The translations under genes were made by a program, and so were the position numbers. Of a stretch of 55,223 nt of DNA, positions 52,950 through 55,223 are shown one piece after another; positions within the stretch are counted from its first letter, which is position 1, and every line of letters starts with the position of its first letter. The notes below the pieces were generated by a model that was not told the origin of the DNA, did no database searches, and saw nothing but the letters and a program-made list of their open reading frames with translations. Origin of the DNA: Rhodospirillales bacterium. Lineage in GTDB: Bacteria; Pseudomonadota; Alphaproteobacteria; ATCC43930; CGMCC-115725. Location: assembly GCA_947473305.1 (NCBI GenBank), contig CANJCB010000027.1, positions 1-55,223 on the forward strand, written 5' to 3'.

Positions 52950-53612
52950 TTAGCGCAGGAGCGTCGCGCCGGTCCGGGCCTGCAAGTCGTCGAAGCTGAG
53001 GCCCGGCACCATCTCCATGACCTTGAAGCCGCCCGGCGTCACGTCGATCACGGCGAGGTTCGTATAGATCCGCTTGACCGTCCCGAGCGCCGTCAGCGGA
53101 TAGGAGCAGCGCTCCACCAGCCGCGGCTCGCCTTCCTTGGTGGTATGTTCCATCAAGGCCCAGAGCCGCTTCGCGCCGACGCCCAGGTCCATGGCGCCGC
53201 CGACCGCGGGCGCGGAATCGTTCTCCGAGGTCGCCCAATTGGCGATATCGCCGTTCTCCGCCACCTGGAAGGCGCCCAGCACGCAGAGGTCGATATGCCC
53301 GCCACGGATCGCCGCGAAGCTGTCGGCGTGATGCACCATGGAGGCGCCGGGCAGCAGCGTCACATATTGCTTGCCCGCGTTGACGAGCCAGAAATCCTCC
53401 TCGCCCTTGGCCGGCTTCGGACCCATGCCGAAAATGCCGTTCTCGGAATGGATGATGATTTCCTTGTCCGGCGGCAGGTAGTCGGAAACGGCGGTCGGCA
53501 TGCCGATCCCGAGATTGACGACCCAGCCTTCCTCGATGTCGCGGGCGAGGCGTGCGGCCATATCGGCGCGGCCCAAGGCCTTGATGTCGCTAGCGGTGGC
53601 TGTGTCCGGCAT
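52950..53612 (-). CDS. scoB: 3-oxoacid CoA-transferase subunit B
   Basis: A 220-residue subunit of a succinyl-CoA:3-ketoacid (or acetoacetate) CoA-transferase. The catalytic Glu lies in the SENGIFGMGP motif near 58-67, GIGMPTAVSDYLP near 35-47, and GAFQVAENGDIANW near 111-124. ATG 53612 is preferred over GTG 53633 because AGGAGA is 8 bases before it. Paired with subunit A directly upstream. It activates acetoacetate, so it links ketone or PHB breakdown with acetyl-CoA. Confidence 0.92.
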   Translation of the reverse strand: MPDTATASDIKALGRADMAARLARDIEEGWVVNLGIGMPTAVSDYLPPDKEIIIHSENGIFGMGPKPAKGEEDFWLVNAGKQYVTLLPGASMVHHADSFAAIRGGHIDLCVLGAFQVAENGDIANWATSENDSAPAVGGAMDLGVGAKRLWALMEHTTKEGEPRLVERCSYPLTALGTVKRIYTNLAVIDVTPGGFKVMEMVPGLSFDDLQARTGATLLR

Positions 53613-53629
53613 GGCGAGGTCTCCTGGCT

Positions 53630-54307
53630 TCACGCTTTGTCGAGATAGGGAATATGCATCACCCGCTGCACATAGATGCCGGGGGTGACGACGGTATCGG
53701 GAACGAGGTCGCCCAGCTCCACCATATGCTGGGTCTGGGCGATGGTGAGTTCCGCCGCCATGGCCATGACTGGATTGAAGTTCCGGCCGCTCTGGTTATA
53801 GACGAGATTGCCCCAGCGGTCCGCCTTCCAGCATTCCACCAGCGCCACATCCGCATGGAGCGCGTGCTCCAACAGATAGTTCCGCCCGTTGATCTCGCGC
53901 GTTTCCTTGCCGGCGGCGAGCAGCGTGCCCACGGCGGTCGGCGTATAAAAGGCCGGGATCCCCGCCCCCGCCGCCCGCATCCGCTCGGCGAGCGTGCCCT
54001 GGGGCACGATCTCCAGCTCGATCTTGCCGGCCTTGTAAAGCTCCTCGAAGACGACCGAGCCCGGCGTGCGCGGGAAGGTGCAGATCATCCGCCGCACCCG
54101 CCCCAGCTCCATGAGCCGGGCGAGGCCGACATGCCCGTTGCCCGCGTTATTAGCGACGCAGGTGAGATCCTTGGCCCCCTGCTCGACCAGCCCCTCGATG
54201 AGCTGGTTCGGCTGGCCCACCGCGCCGAAGCCGCCGATCAGAACGGTCGAGCCGTCCTTGATCCCCGCCATGGCCTCGGCCATCGTCTTGACCCGCTTGT
54301 CGATCAT
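53630..54307 (-). CDS. scoA: 3-oxoacid CoA-transferase subunit A
   Basis: A 225-residue subunit. CoA-binding motif IGGFGAVGQPNQLIEGL near 23-39, NNAGNGHVGLARL near 53-65, PQGTLAERMRAAGAGIPAFYTPTAVGT near 102-128, and the later ECWKADRWGNLVY near 158-170. Length is normal for the two-subunit enzyme. First gene of the pair, reading leftward. Confidence 0.92.
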   Translation of the reverse strand: MIDKRVKTMAEAMAGIKDGSTVLIGGFGAVGQPNQLIEGLVEQGAKDLTCVANNAGNGHVGLARLMELGRVRRMICTFPRTPGSVVFEELYKAGKIELEIVPQGTLAERMRAAGAGIPAFYTPTAVGTLLAAGKETREINGRNYLLEHALHADVALVECWKADRWGNLVYNQSGRNFNPVMAMAAELTIAQTQHMVELGDLVPDTVVTPGIYVQRVMHIPYLDKA

Positions 54308-54457
54308 CCCGCCCTCAAGTCTCTTTAGATCGCAGATTGTTTACCGTTTGACGGAAGGGCGCAACGTCGATGTGGCGGCGCGGCCGATTTTTCCAAGTGG
54401 GGCCCCTGTCCCGGAAAGTCCCCGCAGGTCCCAAAACCTCCCCCTTAATTCCCGCTT

Positions 54458-54889
54458 TTACCCCCTCGCCCGCGACACGGCCGACACCCCGCCCCGCGCG
54501 ACCCGCGACTGCCAGAGGCAGAGCAAGGGGGTGACGACCAACTCCATGACGAGCGCCCCCTGCATCGGCAGATCCGGCAGGCCCGAGGCGAAGCCCCCGC
54601 CGAGCCGCCCCAATCCCCCGACGAAGACCACCAAGGTCAAGATCCGGAACGCCCCGCCCCGCCGCTCGATCGAGGGGATCAGCGACCAATAGACCAAGCC
54701 GATGCCCAGCAGCAGGCCGGAGAGATAACGGTAATGGCTGTCCAGGGGGAGCGAGGCGGCCGCGTGCTCGACCATGCGGGGGCCGAGGAGGACACCGGCC
54801 AAGCCCGCGCCGACGGGGATGAGGCCGAAGACGGCGATGGCGGCTTGGAGGGCGCGGCGTCGGCCTTCATAAGAAAATGCGAAATTCAT
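54458..54889 (-). CDS. DUF4345 family membrane protein
   Basis: A 143-residue protein with about four hydrophobic helices (near 13-36, 52-70, 80-98, 106-124). The pattern LDSHYRYLSGLLLGIGLVYWS near 50-70 and FRILTLVVFVGGLGRL near 81-96 are those of DUF4345 proteins. Function unknown. Its start is followed on the outer side by AT-rich DNA leading to the insertion sequence. Confidence 0.8.
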   Translation of the reverse strand: MNFAFSYEGRRRALQAAIAVFGLIPVGAGLAGVLLGPRMVEHAAASLPLDSHYRYLSGLLLGIGLVYWSLIPSIERRGGAFRILTLVVFVGGLGRLGGGFASGLPDLPMQGALVMELVVTPLLCLWQSRVARGGVSAVSRARG

Positions 54890-55075
54890 ACTCTATAGTA
54901 TTGTATGGGACAAATATCCCACCATATCTGGTGTGCAGGTCGATTTTTAGACTCTAATGCCTGTGAGATTTTGTATTGGGTTAACCACCATATTTCCGTT
55001 TTAAAAATAACTGTGAAAGGATGTTAGAAATGAAGGAACCTGGACTCGACAATCGTCATCGCGATAAAAATCCCC

Positions 55076-55223
55076 CTAAGAGCCGATCCGGAAAGTTGTT
55101 GAATCGGATGAATCGGATGTGATTCCTATTGGAGCGCCAGATTTTACGGGAGGCGCTTCATGTGGAAACCGGAACATCGGCGCGCAGCGTGCCGGCGTGG
55201 CCTACGTTATCCCAGCGATCTGA
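55076..55223 (+). mobile_element. Left end of an IS5-type insertion sequence (cut by window end)
   Basis: The transposase start at 55160 and the upstream stretch beginning near 55079 (AGAGCCGATCCGGAAAG) suggest the left end of an IS5-family element. Just inside it is a tandem 9-base repeat, GAATCGGAT at 55101-55109 and 55110-55118. The exact terminal repeat cannot be set without the right end. Confidence 0.6.
55160..55223 (+). CDS. IS5-family transposase, N-terminal part (partial)
   Basis: ATG 55160 opens a frame that runs off the window. The 21 visible residues (MWKPEHRRAACRRGLRYPSD...) match the well-known start of many IS5-family transposases, where RGLRYPSDLTDAEW is conserved. GGGAGGCG lies 6 bases before the ATG. 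Whether the element is intact cannot be seen. Confidence 0.82.
   Translation, partial: MWKPEHRRAACRRGLRYPSDL

Overview
The window is GC-rich chromosomal DNA of an alphaproteobacterium, probably Rhodospirillales or a neighbouring order. The pointers are a TIGR02302 protein, a DUF2125 protein, a HIG1-type twin-membrane protein, the argH-lptM-lysA order, a SAM-II-like leader before metX-metW, a PHA locus controlled by PhaR, and a B12-dependent ribonucleotide reductase. The assignment is inferred from gene content only; no rRNA is present. Most of the window is densely packed core metabolism, with many 1-8 base start/stop overlaps.

Layout. 1-243: tail of a probable transposase, then a tRNA-Leu(CAA) on the minus strand. 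364-7139: DedA/YqaA membrane protein, DsbB, Coq7-type hydroxylase, acyl-CoA dehydrogenase, HIG1 protein, cobalamin adenosyltransferase, then etfB-etfA-3-hydroxyacyl-CoA dehydrogenase behind a perfect 16-bp palindrome. 7252-11359: HNH endonuclease and a large VCBS-repeat type I secretion substrate broken by an in-frame TAG. 11539-20907: ACT-like protein, NUDIX, GluQRS, esterase, TlpA-like thioredoxin, argH-lptM-lysA, TIGR02302 protein and a zinc-ribbon protein.

20995-26324: a chaperone-usher pilus locus. Chaperone, usher and a spore-coat-U-type tip subunit form a minus-strand operon. Divergent from it is the most unusual gene of the window: two consecutive 24-residue motifs that fit the MshEN cyclic-di-GMP receptor consensus, with the canonical 5-residue spacer, followed by a signal-peptide-like segment and an exported fimbrial-subunit-like domain. 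A GGDEF-EAL protein with an intact EAL catalytic set lies at 48458-50158, so c-di-GMP turnover and a possible c-di-GMP-reading pilin occur in the same window.

26423-36313: ftsE-ftsX-ydcF-plsC, nrdJ, a methyltransferase, a LigB-type dioxygenase, ChaC, an EamA exporter and DUF2125. 36310-41913: aromatic amino acid genes (tyrC, hisC, chorismate mutase), then the SAM-II-like leader with metX-metW and a methyltransferase. 41983-43367: glyoxalase II and a GST. 43364-48436: PHA locus (small partner protein, short phaC, phaA, phaB, an EamA exporter, and divergent phaR). 48458-54889: GGDEF-EAL protein, RutD-like hydrolase, a protein combining a MucR-like N-terminus, an AT-hook and a degenerate cold-shock domain, an SDR, the two subunits of a 3-oxoacid CoA-transferase, and a DUF4345 protein. 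The window ends inside an IS5-type element.

How the genes fit together: ETF, acyl-CoA and hydroxyacyl-CoA dehydrogenases, phaA/B/C/R and the 3-oxoacid CoA-transferase describe fatty acyl, acetoacetyl-CoA and PHB metabolism. The adenosyltransferase can supply coenzyme B12 to NrdJ. The VCBS adhesin, the pili and the c-di-GMP proteins suggest surface attachment. All functional assignments rest on reading motifs by eye; no database search was run.
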